DNA of 64,000 bases from an uncultured Dehalococcoidia bacterium (GCA_958296385.1 OY282494.1:2021537-2085536), one strand, 5' to 3'; counted from the first letter of the stretch, positions 40,976 through 49,731 are shown. Notes: generated by a model not told the origin, from the letters alone. Numbers and translations are program-made.

Positions 40976-41560
40976 TTAGCTGATGAGAGTCTGCTGGCGC
41001 ATCGGCTCGCCAAAAAGCTGTTCCAGCTGAAACGCAAACCCCGGTATCGCCGGCGTAGTAAGCGTGTCGTTACGCGTCAAAACCGCCCGCTCCACGTAAT
41101 CTGAACCGGACAGTTCCAAGATGGTTATAGTTTCGTTAACCGGGTCCATAATCCAGTACTCCGGCACCCCGGCATCGGCGTACCAGCCCCGTTTCATCAC
41201 CAAATCCCGCCGGCGGTCCGAGGATAATACTTCAACCACCAAGTCAGGAGCGCCTTCAATGAGGTTGCGGCGCAGCAGATGCGCCCGTTCCGCCCGCACA
41301 TACGTCAAGTCGGGTATGAACATCCGAAACTCGGACAGCGCCACGCCAACCCCCGGCAGGGTTATCCCCATCCGCGGGCTTGTGGTAATCAGGTAAGCGT
41401 CAATCAGTTGGCAAAGCAGCTTGATAAGGTACTGGTGATCCAATATCGGTGGCGGCATTTCGTAAAGTTCTCCATCGCACAGTTCCCACAGCCCCTCCAG
41501 CGTGTCAATGGCCATGTACTGGGCCACCGTCATTTTGGCCCCGCGCCGTGTGGTAGTCAT
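40976..41560 (-). CDS. Uma2 array member 2 (type B)
   Basis: A 194-residue Uma2 protein of type B: start MTTTRRGAKMTVAQYMAI, then ELCDGELYEMPPP and LSEFRMFIPDLTYVRAERAH. From about residue 85 to the end it is identical in translation to member 4, while residues 53-80 differ (LDHQYLIKLLCQLIDAYLIT against LEHQCLISLLSQLINAYLLT). The gene is one half of a 1247-bp duplication unit. The acidic Asp, E-V-L-S strand and Lys are all kept. Confidence 0.85.
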   Translation of the reverse strand: MTTTRRGAKMTVAQYMAIDTLEGLWELCDGELYEMPPPILDHQYLIKLLCQLIDAYLITTSPRMGITLPGVGVALSEFRMFIPDLTYVRAERAHLLRRNLIEGAPDLVVEVLSSDRRRDLVMKRGWYADAGVPEYWIMDPVNETITILELSGSDYVERAVLTRNDTLTTPAIPGFAFQLEQLFGEPMRQQTLIS

Positions 41561-41597
41561 CGCCTTGATACCTCCGTTTTGTCCAGCGTCGCTGCGG

Positions 41598-42185
41598 TTA
41601 GCGGTCGCTAATCTGCGCGCGCATCGGGTTGCCAAAAAGCTGTTCCAGCGGCAATGCAAACCCTGGTATCGCCAACGTGGTAAGCGTATCACTCCGGCCC
41701 AACACCGCCCGCTCCACGTAATCGGAACCGGACAGTTCCAGTATGGTAATCGTGTCGTTCACCGGGTCAATAATCCAGTATTCCGGCACCCCTGCGCCAG
41801 CATACCACCCCCGTTTCAGCACCAAATCCCGCTGGCGGTCCGATGACAGCGCCTCAACCACCAGGTCAGGAACGCCCTCCATAAAGCCGCCGCGCGTCAG
41901 ATGCAGGTTCTCGTAGCGCACGTAAGTAATGTCCGGCGTCGGCGCGTACAGCTCCGAAATCGCCAAACCGATGTTGGTGAACGCCAGCCCCGGCGCCGGC
42001 GACAGGCTCTCCATCAGATTGTTAATCATCCGGGCCAGGAAATCGATCAGGAATTGATGTTCGGCGGTGGCCGGCGGCATTTGATACAACTCCCCATTGA
42101 CCAATTCCCACACCCCGCCATCGGTTTCGTCCATAGCGCGGTATTCGGCCAGCGTGATTTTAGTTCCGTGCTGTACGGTAGTCAT
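41598..42185 (-). CDS. Uma2 array member 3 (type A)
   Basis: A 195-residue type A member, lying exactly 1247 bases from member 1 and very like it outside the 55-75 region (AEHQFLIDFLARMINNLMES). Two small departures stand out: the catalytic-strand phrase reads LVVEALSSDRQRDLVLKRGW (Val to Ala after the Glu, Met to Leu before the Lys), and TLTTLAIPGF replaces TLTTPAIPGF. The key Asp, Glu and Lys remain. Confidence 0.85.
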   Translation of the reverse strand: MTTVQHGTKITLAEYRAMDETDGGVWELVNGELYQMPPATAEHQFLIDFLARMINNLMESLSPAPGLAFTNIGLAISELYAPTPDITYVRYENLHLTRGGFMEGVPDLVVEALSSDRQRDLVLKRGWYAGAGVPEYWIIDPVNDTITILELSGSDYVERAVLGRSDTLTTLAIPGFALPLEQLFGNPMRAQISDR

Positions 42186-42222
42186 CGCCCTAATGCCTCC
42201 GTTAGTGTAGCGACGGCAGCGG

Positions 42223-42807
42223 TTAGCTGATGAGAGTCTGCTGGCGCATCGGCTCGCCAAAAAGCTGTTCCAGCTGAAACGCAAACCCCGGTATCGCCGG
42301 CGTAGTAAGCGTGTCGTTACGCGTCAAAACCGCCCGTTCCACGTAATCAGAACCGGACAGTTCCAGGATGGTTATAGTTTCGTTAACCGGGTCCATAATC
42401 CAGTACTCCGGCACCCCGGCATCGGCGTACCAGCCCCGTTTCATAACCAAATCCCGTCGGCGGTCCGAGGATAATACTTCAACCACCAAGTCAGGAGCGC
42501 CTTCAATGAGGTTGCGGCGCAGCAGATGCGCCCGTTCCGCCCGCACATACGTCAAGTCGGGTATGAACATCCGAAACTCGGAAAGTGCCACGCCAACCCC
42601 CGGCAGGGCTATCCCCATCCGCGGGGTGGTGGTAAGCAGGTAAGCGTTGATCAGCTGGGAAAGCAGACTGATCAGGCACTGGTGTTCCAAGTTCGGTGGT
42701 GGCATTTCGTAAAGTTCTCCATCGCACAGTTCCCACAGCCCCTCGAGCGTATCGATGGCCATATACTCGGCCACCGTCATTTTGGCCCCGCGCCGTATGG
42801 TAGTCAT
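42223..42807 (-). CDS. Uma2 array member 4 (type B)
   Basis: A 194-residue type B member starting MTTIRRGAKMTVAEYMAI. It lies exactly 1247 bases from member 2 and shares an identical C-terminal half, ending FGEPMRQQTLIS. The two differ mainly in residues 53-80. The flanking intergenic sequence (start GCCTCCGTTAGTGTAGCG on the plus strand) is also shared with member 2. Confidence 0.85.
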   Translation of the reverse strand: MTTIRRGAKMTVAEYMAIDTLEGLWELCDGELYEMPPPNLEHQCLISLLSQLINAYLLTTTPRMGIALPGVGVALSEFRMFIPDLTYVRAERAHLLRRNLIEGAPDLVVEVLSSDRRRDLVMKRGWYADAGVPEYWIMDPVNETITILELSGSDYVERAVLTRNDTLTTPAIPGFAFQLEQLFGEPMRQQTLIS

Positions 42808-42862
42808 CGCCCCATTGCCTCCATTTGTCTAGATAGCGCCGCTGCGGTTAGCGGGTGAGAGT

Positions 42863-43432
42863 TTAATGGCGCATCGGGTCGCCAAAAAGCTGTTCCAGCG
42901 GCAGCGCAAACCCCGGTATCGCCGGCGTAGTAAGCGTATCCCGACGCGTCAAAACCGCCCGCTCCACGTAATCGGAACCGGACAGTTCCAGCATCGTTAT
43001 GGTTTCGTTAACCGGATCCATAATCCAGTACTCCGGCACCCCGGCATCGGCATACCAACCCCGTTTCATGACCAAATCCCGCCGGCGGTTTAAGGATAAT
43101 ACTTCAACCACCAAATCGGGAGCGCCTGCAATGAGGTTGCCGCGCACCAGATGTGCCCGTTCCGCCCGCACATACGTCAAATCGGGTATGAACATCCGAA
43201 ACTCGGACAAGGCAACGCCAACCCCCTGCATTACTTTCCCCAATCGCGGATTGGTGGTGAGCAGGTAAGCTCTAATCAGCCAGTAAAGCGAACCGATAAG
43301 GTCCTGATGATCCACGTTCGGTGGCGGCATTTCGTAAAGTTCTCCATCGCACAGTTCCCACAGCCCCTCGAGCGTGTCGATGGCCATATACTCGGCCACC
43401 GTCATTTTGGCCCCGCGCCGTGTAGTAGTCAT
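42863..43432 (-). CDS. Uma2 array member 5 (type B, shortened end)
   Basis: A 189-residue type B member, ending at FGDPMRH, five residues before the others. The variable segment is VDHQDLIGSLYWLIRAYLLT, followed by NPRLGKVMQGVGVALSEF. The Asp/Glu/Lys core is retained, but the motif reads VVEVLSLNRRRDLVMKRG, with LN for the usual SD. The gap to member 6 is 37 bases. Confidence 0.85.
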   Translation of the reverse strand: MTTTRRGAKMTVAEYMAIDTLEGLWELCDGELYEMPPPNVDHQDLIGSLYWLIRAYLLTTNPRLGKVMQGVGVALSEFRMFIPDLTYVRAERAHLVRGNLIAGAPDLVVEVLSLNRRRDLVMKRGWYADAGVPEYWIMDPVNETITMLELSGSDYVERAVLTRRDTLTTPAIPGFALPLEQLFGDPMRH

Positions 43433-43469
43433 CGCCCTGATACCTCCGTTTTGTCCAGCGTCGCTACGT

Positions 43470-44054
43470 TTAGCGGGCGCGAATCCGCTGGCGTGCCGGG
43501 GCGCCAAAAAGCTGTTCGAGCGGCAAAGCAAACCCCGGTATCGCCGGCGTGGTAAGCGTATCGCTCCGGCCCAACACCGCCCGTTCAACGTAATCGGAAC
43601 CGGACAGTTCCAATATGGTAATAGTGTCGTTCACCGGGTCAATAATCCAGTATTCCGGCACCCCGGCGGCGGCGTACCAACCCCGTTTCATCACCAAATC
43701 CCGCCGGCGGTCCGATGACAATACTTCAACCAGCAAGTCGGGAGCGCCGTAAATGAGGTTGCGATGCACCAGATGCTCTCGTTCCGCCCGCACAAACGCC
43801 AGGTCGGGTATGAACATCCGGAACTCGGACAGCGCCACGCCAACCCCCGGCAGGGTTATCCCCAACTGCGGGCTGGTGGTAATCAGGTAAGCGTCAATCA
43901 GCTGGCAAAGCAGCTTGATAAGGTACTGGTGTTCCACGTTTGGTGGCGGCATTTCGTAAAGCTCTCCATCGCACAGTTCCCACAGCCCCTCCAGCGTGTC
44001 AATGGCCATGTACTCCGCCACCGTCATTTTGGCCCCGCGCCGTGTGGTAGTCAT
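43470..44054 (-). CDS. Uma2 array member 6 (type B/A hybrid)
   Basis: A 194-residue member, first of the array in transcription order and 49 bases after cbiB. The N-terminal two thirds are type B (MTTTRRGAKMTVAEYMAI, LSEFRMFIPDLAFVRAEREH), while the end (IIDPVNDTITILELSGSDYV, then AVLGRSDTLTTPAIPGFALP) matches type A, especially member 3. It thus looks like a recombinant of the two types. The Asp and Glu positions are kept (PDLAFV, LLVEVLSSDRRRD). Confidence 0.85.
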   Translation of the reverse strand: MTTTRRGAKMTVAEYMAIDTLEGLWELCDGELYEMPPPNVEHQYLIKLLCQLIDAYLITTSPQLGITLPGVGVALSEFRMFIPDLAFVRAEREHLVHRNLIYGAPDLLVEVLSSDRRRDLVMKRGWYAAAGVPEYWIIDPVNDTITILELSGSDYVERAVLGRSDTLTTPAIPGFALPLEQLFGAPARQRIRAR

Positions 44055-44103
44055 CCCGATTCTCCTTGCGACGTTTGCTGCCGTGCCGTGCCGCCATTCT
44101 ACA

Positions 44104-45081
44104 CTACTGCAACACCAGCCACCGCAGCCAGATGATGCCGGCGGCGACCCCGGCTGCCAGCGCCGTCGTTGCGTACAATGCCCGCGTTGCCCGCCCGATG
44201 TGCTGCGCCTGCGGTTCCGGCGCCGGGTCGCCCAGCCGGTAGTGTCCCACCTTCTCCAGCGTCACCCCCAGCCCGCCGGCCATCGCCGCCATCGTCCAGC
44301 CGGCGTTGGGCGATTCGGTGCGCCCCCGGTGCGCCAGCATGATGCGTCCGGCCCGTCCTGCGGACATCCCCGGCAGCGCCATCGTGCCCAGCCACAGCAG
44401 CAGCGCCGCCAGCCGCGCCGCAATCAGATTCACCAAGTCGTCCAGCCTTGCCGATGCCTTGCCCAGGTATTCGTAACGCCCGTGATAGCCCACCATACTG
44501 TCCAGCGTGTTGATGGCCCGGTACGCCGCCGCCCCCGGCAGGCCAAACAGCGCAAACGCCAGCAGCGGCCCCACCACGCTGTCGGTGATGTTCTCCGCTA
44601 CCGACTCAATAGCGCCTGCCGCCATTTGCGCCGGCGTCAGCTGCGCGGTATCCCGGCTGACCAGCGCCGACATCCGCCGCCGCGCCGCGCCGACATCGCC
44701 CGCCATCAGCGTCCGCCCGATGTCGGCCGCCGCCCGGTGCAGCATCCGCACCGAGAATGTTGATTTCAGCAGCGCCGCCGTCACCAGCAGATAGGCCAGC
44801 GGGTGCAGTTGCAGCAGCCCGCACGCCAGCGCCCACGCCAGCGTCCCCCACACCGCCGGCACCAGCAGCGCCATCGCCCCGCCGTACAGCAGCTGCATCG
44901 CCGGCGCCGCCGCTTCCCCTGGCCCGACGCGTTCCGCCAGCGCAACCGTTTTGCCCATCCAAACCGTCGGATGCAACCGATTGGGCGGTTCCCCCAGCGC
45001 CACGTCCAACACCAGCGCCAGCGCCAAAACCGCCACGTCCAACGGGATGGGCAAGGCCGGCAGAACGGCTAACGCGTCCAT
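44104..45081 (-). CDS. cbiB: Adenosylcobinamide-phosphate synthase
   Basis: A 325-residue integral membrane protein of the CbiB/CobD(Pseudomonas) family, which joins adenosylcobyric acid to aminopropanol (phosphate). Signature phrases: LALVLDVALGEPPNRLHPTVWMGK near the start, AGAIESVAENITDSVVGPLLAF in the middle, and YRAINTLDSMVGYHGRYEYLGKASARLDDL. Several hydrophobic helices are evident. The ATG at 45081 lies within the last codons of cobS (13-base overlap), so the two are coupled. It is the last classical cob gene before the Uma2 array. Confidence 0.92.
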   Translation of the reverse strand: MDALAVLPALPIPLDVAVLALALVLDVALGEPPNRLHPTVWMGKTVALAERVGPGEAAAPAMQLLYGGAMALLVPAVWGTLAWALACGLLQLHPLAYLLVTAALLKSTFSVRMLHRAAADIGRTLMAGDVGAARRRMSALVSRDTAQLTPAQMAAGAIESVAENITDSVVGPLLAFALFGLPGAAAYRAINTLDSMVGYHGRYEYLGKASARLDDLVNLIAARLAALLLWLGTMALPGMSAGRAGRIMLAHRGRTESPNAGWTMAAMAGGLGVTLEKVGHYRLGDPAPEPQAQHIGRATRALYATTALAAGVAAGIIWLRWLVLQ

Positions 45082-45884
45082 ATCCCAATACCGTATCCCG
45101 CCGTCGCCAGCGACGACCCGGCCAGCGGAACCAGCAAGACCAGCGCCGCCGCCTCGATTATCTCGTTGACCGCCCCGTAGCAATCCCCGGTCAGCCCGCC
45201 GCCCAGCCGTCGCATCGCCCAGACCCCCAGCAGCAGCGCCAGAATTGACGCCGCCAGCAGGACAATCAGCCCAGCAATGCCCAGCAGCAGCCACGCTAGC
45301 GCCGCCGCCGTCAGCAGCGCCAGCGCCGTCGCCAGCCAGGGACGCCCGCCCGCCGCGAACGCCTGCCCGATGCCCTGCCGCCGTCCGTAGGGAAACACCG
45401 TCAGCAGCAGCGTCATCGTCCAGCGCGCTACCACCGGGAACACCAGCAGCGCCCCCACTCCGGCGCCGCTCCACAACAGCGGAGAGCTCAGCGCCCCAAC
45501 CTTAATCAGCAGCACGCACGCGCCGCCGGCCACCGCAAAGGAACCGACCCGCGAATCCCGCATTATCTCCAGCCGCCGCTCCACCGTGCGCCCGCCCCAC
45601 ATCGCGTCGCAAAAGTCCATCAGCCCGTCCAGATGCAAAAACCGATTCAGCACGGCCAGCAGCGTAACCGCCAGCGCCGCCGCCAGCAGCGAACCGGGGG
45701 CGATGCCCGCCAGCTCCCGCAGCACGACCACCAGCCCGGCCAGCGCCAGCCCGTACAGCAGCCCCACCAGCGGATACCAGCCCCGCGAGCGGGATATTTC
45801 GGCATCGGTTGCCGACGCCAACCCCACCGGCAGCAGCGTCAAAAACGACACCGCCACCAGCAGCGGCGCAAAAACCGCCCGCAT
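45069..45884 (-). CDS. cobS: Adenosylcobinamide-GDP ribazoletransferase (cobalamin synthase)
   Basis: A 271-residue polytopic membrane enzyme for the last joining step of cobalamin assembly. Marks: the start FLTLLPVG, then RFLHLDGLMDFCDAMWGG with the acidic, metal-binding HLDGxxDxxDA motif, and RDSRVGSFAVAGG. The C-terminal GDCYGAVNEIIE is also typical. A GTG one codon ahead of the ATG at 45884 is an alternative start. It lies 18 bases beyond cobT. Confidence 0.92.
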   Translation of the reverse strand: MRAVFAPLLVAVSFLTLLPVGLASATDAEISRSRGWYPLVGLLYGLALAGLVVVLRELAGIAPGSLLAAALAVTLLAVLNRFLHLDGLMDFCDAMWGGRTVERRLEIMRDSRVGSFAVAGGACVLLIKVGALSSPLLWSGAGVGALLVFPVVARWTMTLLLTVFPYGRRQGIGQAFAAGGRPWLATALALLTAAALAWLLLGIAGLIVLLAASILALLLGVWAMRRLGGGLTGDCYGAVNEIIEAAALVLLVPLAGSSLATAGYGIGIWTR

Positions 45885-45902
45885 CACCGCAATACGGCCC
45901 GC

Positions 45903-46973
45903 TTATTCATCATCCCGGTCACTAACGCCGGCCTCGGCAAAGGTGGACATTTCGGACAGACAGCGCGCCGCCGCCTCTACGACGTGCATCGCCAGCACGG
46001 CCCCGGTGCCCTCGCCCAGGCGCAGGTTCAGATTCAGCAGCGGTTCCAGCCCCATCGCCTGCAACCCCACGTTGTGCCCCGGTTCCACCGAGCAATGCCC
46101 GGCGATGAGCCGCTGCGCTATATTAGGACACAGCCGCCACGCAATCAGCGCCGCCGCCCCGCTGATAAACCCGTCCACGATGACGGCGCAGCCGCGCGCC
46201 GCCGCCCCCAGCATCACGCCGGCCAGTACGCCAATCTCGTACCCGCCCACCTTAGTCAGCACGTCCAGCCCGTCTGCGCCGTCGGGCCGGTTCACCTCCA
46301 GAGCCCGCCGGATTGTTGCGATTTTCGCCGCCAGTCCCGCATCATCCACGCCGGTTCCCCGCCCGGTAACCGTTGCCACGTCAGCCCCGGTCACGGCGGC
46401 GGTAATCGCCGCTGACGGCGTAGTATTCCCGATGCCCATATCGCCCCCGGCGATTACGTTAGCCCCCGCGTCGGCCCGCTCGTTAGCGGCGTTAATCCCC
46501 ACCTCCAGGCAGCGGATTGCCTCCTCCCGCCCCATCGCCGGCCCTTGGGCGATGTTGCCCGCCCCGTAGCCAATCTTGGCGATAGTCAAACCGGATTGCG
46601 GCTCAAGGTCAACGGCCACGCCGGCGTCAATGACCATAATCTCGGCCCCGGCCTGCCGGGCCAGCGCGTTAATCGCCGCGCCGCCGGCCAGAAAGTTAAA
46701 CACCATCTGCGGCGTAACCTCCGCCGGATACGCCGACACCCCCTCGCTGGCCACCCCATGGTCCCCGGCCGCAATAATAACCGCCTTGCCCCTGACCTGC
46801 GGAACCGCCTCCCCCAATATGCCGGCCAGCTGTACCGACAGCGTCTCCAAACGCCCCAAACTGCCCGGCGGCTTGGTCAGCACGGCCTGCCGCGCCTCAG
46901 CCGCCGCCATCGCCGCCTCATCCAGCGGCCCCACCGCCCCAATCGTCCGGTCAACCAATTCGGAAATGGACAT
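45903..46973 (-). CDS. cobT: Nicotinate-nucleotide--dimethylbenzimidazole phosphoribosyltransferase
   Basis: A 356-residue soluble enzyme that activates the lower ligand base for cobalamin. Family phrases: TKPPGSLGRLETLSVQLAGI, VIIAAGDHGVASEGVSAYP, GYGAGNIAQGPAM, NVIAGGDMGIGNTTPSAAI, VTGRGTGVDD, VLTKVGGYEIG and HCSVEPGH. The catalytic Glu lies in GLEPLLNLNLRLGEGTGAVL. Length is normal. The start at 46973 has CGAGGGTGA ahead. Confidence 0.94.
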   Translation of the reverse strand: MSISELVDRTIGAVGPLDEAAMAAAEARQAVLTKPPGSLGRLETLSVQLAGILGEAVPQVRGKAVIIAAGDHGVASEGVSAYPAEVTPQMVFNFLAGGAAINALARQAGAEIMVIDAGVAVDLEPQSGLTIAKIGYGAGNIAQGPAMGREEAIRCLEVGINAANERADAGANVIAGGDMGIGNTTPSAAITAAVTGADVATVTGRGTGVDDAGLAAKIATIRRALEVNRPDGADGLDVLTKVGGYEIGVLAGVMLGAAARGCAVIVDGFISGAAALIAWRLCPNIAQRLIAGHCSVEPGHNVGLQAMGLEPLLNLNLRLGEGTGAVLAMHVVEAAARCLSEMSTFAEAGVSDRDDE

Positions 46974-47032
46974 ATCGTCACCCTCGCAACAGTCAGCTAC
47001 GCTTGCTTGCGCTGCCAGCAGTCCGGCATTGT

Positions 47033-47602
47033 TCAGAACTCAATCCCCGGCTGCGCCTTTATCCCGGCGTCGTAGGGATGCTTGACCACGTTCATCTCCG
47101 TCACCAGATCGGCGTACTCCACCAGCCCCTCCGGTGCGTGCCGCCCGGTGATGATGACGTGCTGCATTTCCGGCCGGTTCCGCAGCGCCTCCACCACGTC
47201 CTCCACCGGCAGCCACCCGTAGTGCATCGGGTAGGTGAACTCGTCCAGAATCACCAGGTCGTACTCGCCGCCGGCGATAACCTCCTTGGCATCCTCCCAC
47301 AGCGCCCGCGCCAGGTCCGCGCTGGCCTCCAGATTCTGCGACCGCCAGGTGAACCCGTCGCCCATCGCCCGCACGGTAACGCCCATCTTTTCCGCCGCCC
47401 GCTGCTCCCCAAAGTTGGCGGTAGTGTGCTTGATGAATTGCAGCATCACCACCCGCATATCCCGCCCCCACGCCCGCATCAGCACCCCCATCGCCGCCGT
47501 AGTCTTGCCCTTGCCGTTGCCCGTGTTGACGATAACCAGCCCCTGGTTGATGCGCGGCCCCCGCACCGATTGCGGCCCGTGCCGCCCCTCTTGCGTAGTC
47601 AT
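47033..47602 (-). CDS. cobO: Corrinoid adenosyltransferase (CobO/BtuR type)
   Basis: A 189-residue ATP:corrinoid adenosyltransferase. The P-loop is [68 protein letters not shown] and [22 protein letters not shown] follow in the usual order. It adds the upper adenosyl ligand to reduced corrinoids. Start at 47602 has GGGAGGA ahead. The gap to cobB is 42 bases and to cobT 59. Confidence 0.93.
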   Translation of the reverse strand: MTTQEGRHGPQSVRGPRINQGLVIVNTGNGKGKTTAAMGVLMRAWGRDMRVVMLQFIKHTTANFGEQRAAEKMGVTVRAMGDGFTWRSQNLEASADLARALWEDAKEVIAGGEYDLVILDEFTYPMHYGWLPVEDVVEALRNRPEMQHVIITGRHAPEGLVEYADLVTEMNVVKHPYDAGIKAQPGIEF

Positions 47603-47644
47603 ATCAATCTTTCCTCCCGAACGATAACGATTTACCCTGTCAGA

Positions 47645-49024
47645 TTATCCGATTGCCGATGCTGCCGTTGCGCCGGCGTCCACAAAGCGTTTCGCCAGCC
47701 CCGGCCGGCTGCCCAGATGGACGTGGATGTAAGACGCCCACACGCTGCCCGCCCGGAACCCCTCGGCCCGCCCGTCCTGATTCAGCACCCGGTAGGCGGC
47801 GCCCGCGTCGTCCGGCGGCTCTTGCAGCACCGACCAGTGAAACTCGTGCCCGCGCACCCGTTCCCCGGCCCGCAGTATCGGCCCGTCGGCGCACGCCGCC
47901 ACCTCACGGTAGCCCAGATGCAGCCGCCGTCCTTCCATCGACGACACCACCGGCAGCGCCCCCACCATCGCAAACTGCCGCCCGTCCAGATCCGACAAAC
48001 TCTGCCCTAAATACATCAGCCCCCCACATTCGGCGTAGATGGGCAGCCCCCGCCCGACGGCATCCCGCACCGACCGCAGCATCCCCGCGTTGCCCGACAG
48101 CTCGGCGGCAAACAGCTCCGGAAACCCACCGCCCAGATACACGCCCCCCACGCCTTGCGGCAATGCCGAATCCTCCAGCGGCGAGAACGGCACAATCTCC
48201 GCCCCCCACGCCGCCAGCAAGTCCAGCGAGTCCTGATAGTAGAACGAGAAAGCCCGGTCCTGCGCGACGGCGATAGCGGTTCGTGCCGGCGCCGGCGCAT
48301 CGGGAAACACCCCCGATTCCGTATCGCCCGGCGCCCCCGCCGTCGCCGCGATTCTAACGATGGCGTCAATGTCAACCGTCTGCTCAATCTGCGCGTTGAG
48401 CGCGTCGTACCAGTCCCGCAGCACCGTCCCTTCCACGGTTGGAATCAGCCCCAGATGTCGCTCCGGCTGCACCAGCTCGTCCCGCCTGGGCAGCCATCCC
48501 ACCACCGGCAGCCCGGTAGTAGCCTCAATTTGCGGCTTACAAAACTCCAGGTGCCGCTCGCTGCCCACCCCGTTGAGAATCACGCCGGCGATACGCAAGT
48601 TAGGGTCAAACCGCTGGTAGCCCAGCACCTCCGCGGCCACGCTGCGCGCCACCTTGCCGGCGTCCGCAATCAGAATGACCGGAGCATCCAGCAGCTTGGC
48701 CAGCTCCGCCGTCGAGCCGTCCTCGTCCAGCGACGAATGGCCGTCAAAAACCCCCATCACCCCCTCCACCACCGCAATGTCAGCGGCGCCGGCCGCCCGG
48801 TGAAACAGCTCCGCCGCCACCGGATGCGGCAGCAGCCACGTATCCAGATTGCGCGACGGCGCCCCGCAGGCGATGGTGTGATAGGTAGGGTCAATGTAAT
48901 CCGGCCCGGCCTTAAACGGCTGCACTTTCCAGCCCCGCCGGGCCAGCGCCCCCATCACCCCGCTGGCAATCGTAGTCTTGCCCACCCCGGAGCGCACCCC
49001 CGCAATCACAACGGCGCCCGCCAT
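47645..49024 (-). CDS. cobB: Cobyrinate a,c-diamide synthase
   Basis: A 459-residue CbiA/CobB enzyme that amidates the corrin ring using glutamine and ATP. The N-terminal ATPase has VIAGVRSGVGKTTIASGVMG and FKAGPDYIDPTYH; VVEGVMGVFDGHSS and ILNGVGSERHLEFCKP follow. The C-terminal class I glutaminase has GGGFPELFA, YAECGGLMYLG with the Cys nucleophile, and YIHVHLGS with a His. The ATG at 49024 begins the domain and lies just past the stop of the upstream gene. The presence of CobB but no earlier ring genes suggests corrinoid salvage or that other genes lie elsewhere. Confidence 0.93.
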   Translation of the reverse strand: MAGAVVIAGVRSGVGKTTIASGVMGALARRGWKVQPFKAGPDYIDPTYHTIACGAPSRNLDTWLLPHPVAAELFHRAAGAADIAVVEGVMGVFDGHSSLDEDGSTAELAKLLDAPVILIADAGKVARSVAAEVLGYQRFDPNLRIAGVILNGVGSERHLEFCKPQIEATTGLPVVGWLPRRDELVQPERHLGLIPTVEGTVLRDWYDALNAQIEQTVDIDAIVRIAATAGAPGDTESGVFPDAPAPARTAIAVAQDRAFSFYYQDSLDLLAAWGAEIVPFSPLEDSALPQGVGGVYLGGGFPELFAAELSGNAGMLRSVRDAVGRGLPIYAECGGLMYLGQSLSDLDGRQFAMVGALPVVSSMEGRRLHLGYREVAACADGPILRAGERVRGHEFHWSVLQEPPDDAGAAYRVLNQDGRAEGFRAGSVWASYIHVHLGSRPGLAKRFVDAGATAASAIG

Positions 49025-49025
49025 T

Positions 49026-49472
49026 TTACGGATGCTCCCCGGCGGCGCGGAAGTCGTCCGGCAGCGCAATTTTGCCCGGATACTTGTCCAGCAGCGCCAT
49101 AAAGAAGTTATGCCGCGGCGGGTTCGTAGCGTCAACGTCCGACTTCCGCAGATAAACGCGCATCGCCGGCTTGCCGTCCCCGTCCCGCATCCACAGCTGA
49201 TACGACGGCAGCCCCTGCTCGTTGGTAGTGTGAATGAACTCCGCCTCCCGGATTTTTGACATATCCAGGTGCATATGCGTGCCGCCCGGAACCATCAGCG
49301 TAACGATGCGCCCGTCCGGTGTGAACCGCAGGTCGTCAAAGTCCATATAGACCTCAGCCGATGCAGCCGTGCTTTCCAGCATCACCACCACCTCATTAAA
49401 CCCAACGCCGCCAACCCCGTCGCGGCATTCCTCAAGGATACTGCGCAGCGCAGCATCAGCAGGAGCAGTCAT
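49026..49472 (-). CDS. Unknown protein leading the B12 operon
   Basis: A 148-residue protein from the ATG at 49472 with GAGGTGAG ahead. I do not recognise it with confidence. It has predicted strands around VVVMLESTAASAEVYMDFDD, RIVTLMVPGGTHMHLDMSKI, IHTTNEQGLPSYQLWMRDGD and KPAMRVYLRKSDV, a layout distantly like heme-carrier ChuX/HutX-type proteins. It contains a GTHMHLDM segment with two His that could bind a metal or cofactor. It is the first gene after the cobalamin riboswitch and ends one base before cobB, so a B12 or corrinoid handling role is a fair inference. Confidence 0.65.
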   Translation of the reverse strand: MTAPADAALRSILEECRDGVGGVGFNEVVVMLESTAASAEVYMDFDDLRFTPDGRIVTLMVPGGTHMHLDMSKIREAEFIHTTNEQGLPSYQLWMRDGDGKPAMRVYLRKSDVDATNPPRHNFFMALLDKYPGKIALPDDFRAAGEHP

Positions 49473-49488
49473 AGCGCTCACCTCATAA

Positions 49489-49523
49489 TGCGGATTTGTG
49501 ACCAATGCGGATTTTGTGACCAA
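49489..49523. repeat. Tandem 17/18-base repeat ahead of the first B12-operon gene
   Basis: TGCGGATTTGTGACCAA (49489-49505) and TGCGGATTTTGTGACCAA (49506-49523) lie head to tail, 17 bases upstream of the ATG at 49472. They could be an operator or a translational control site; nothing more can be shown. Confidence 0.6.
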
Positions 49524-49679
49524 TCAAATTGCGGATACGAGCTTGTAACCGCTAAAGCTGCGCCGATTATGGCCCAAGGCCATCGCCAAAGCAAACCCAA
49601 ACCGTGCCCATCCGTGCGGCGCCGGCCGGATTGATTGCCGGATTGGAGCCGGATTGATTGATAGATAGATTGACTACAA

Positions 49680-49731
49680 GCGTCGCTCCGGCCGGACGGC
49701 GGAGGAGGCAACCGTCCCACCGGAGCGACGC
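49680..49731. repeat. Long hairpin in the B12-operon leader
   Basis: A 12-bp perfect outer stem (GCGTCGCTCCGG with CCGGAGCGACGC) and a 6-bp inner stem (GGACGG with CCGTCC) form one extended hairpin. It lies between the riboswitch terminator and the first gene. It has no T-run in either direction. Confidence 0.6.

Larger units (their letters stand above)
40351..42807 (-). repeat. 1247-bp tandem duplication of an A-B Uma2 pair
   Basis: Members 1 and 2 (40351-41560) and members 3 and 4 (41598-42807) are the same A-B pair repeated at an exact spacing of 1247 bases, with nearly identical intergenic sequence. Differences cluster in one helix-coding stretch of each gene. Confidence 0.8.

Noticed and set aside
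49680-49731. Second terminator for the B12 leader
   Set aside because: The hairpin is strong but lacks a T-run on both strands. The hairpin at 49762-49788 has one and is better placed.
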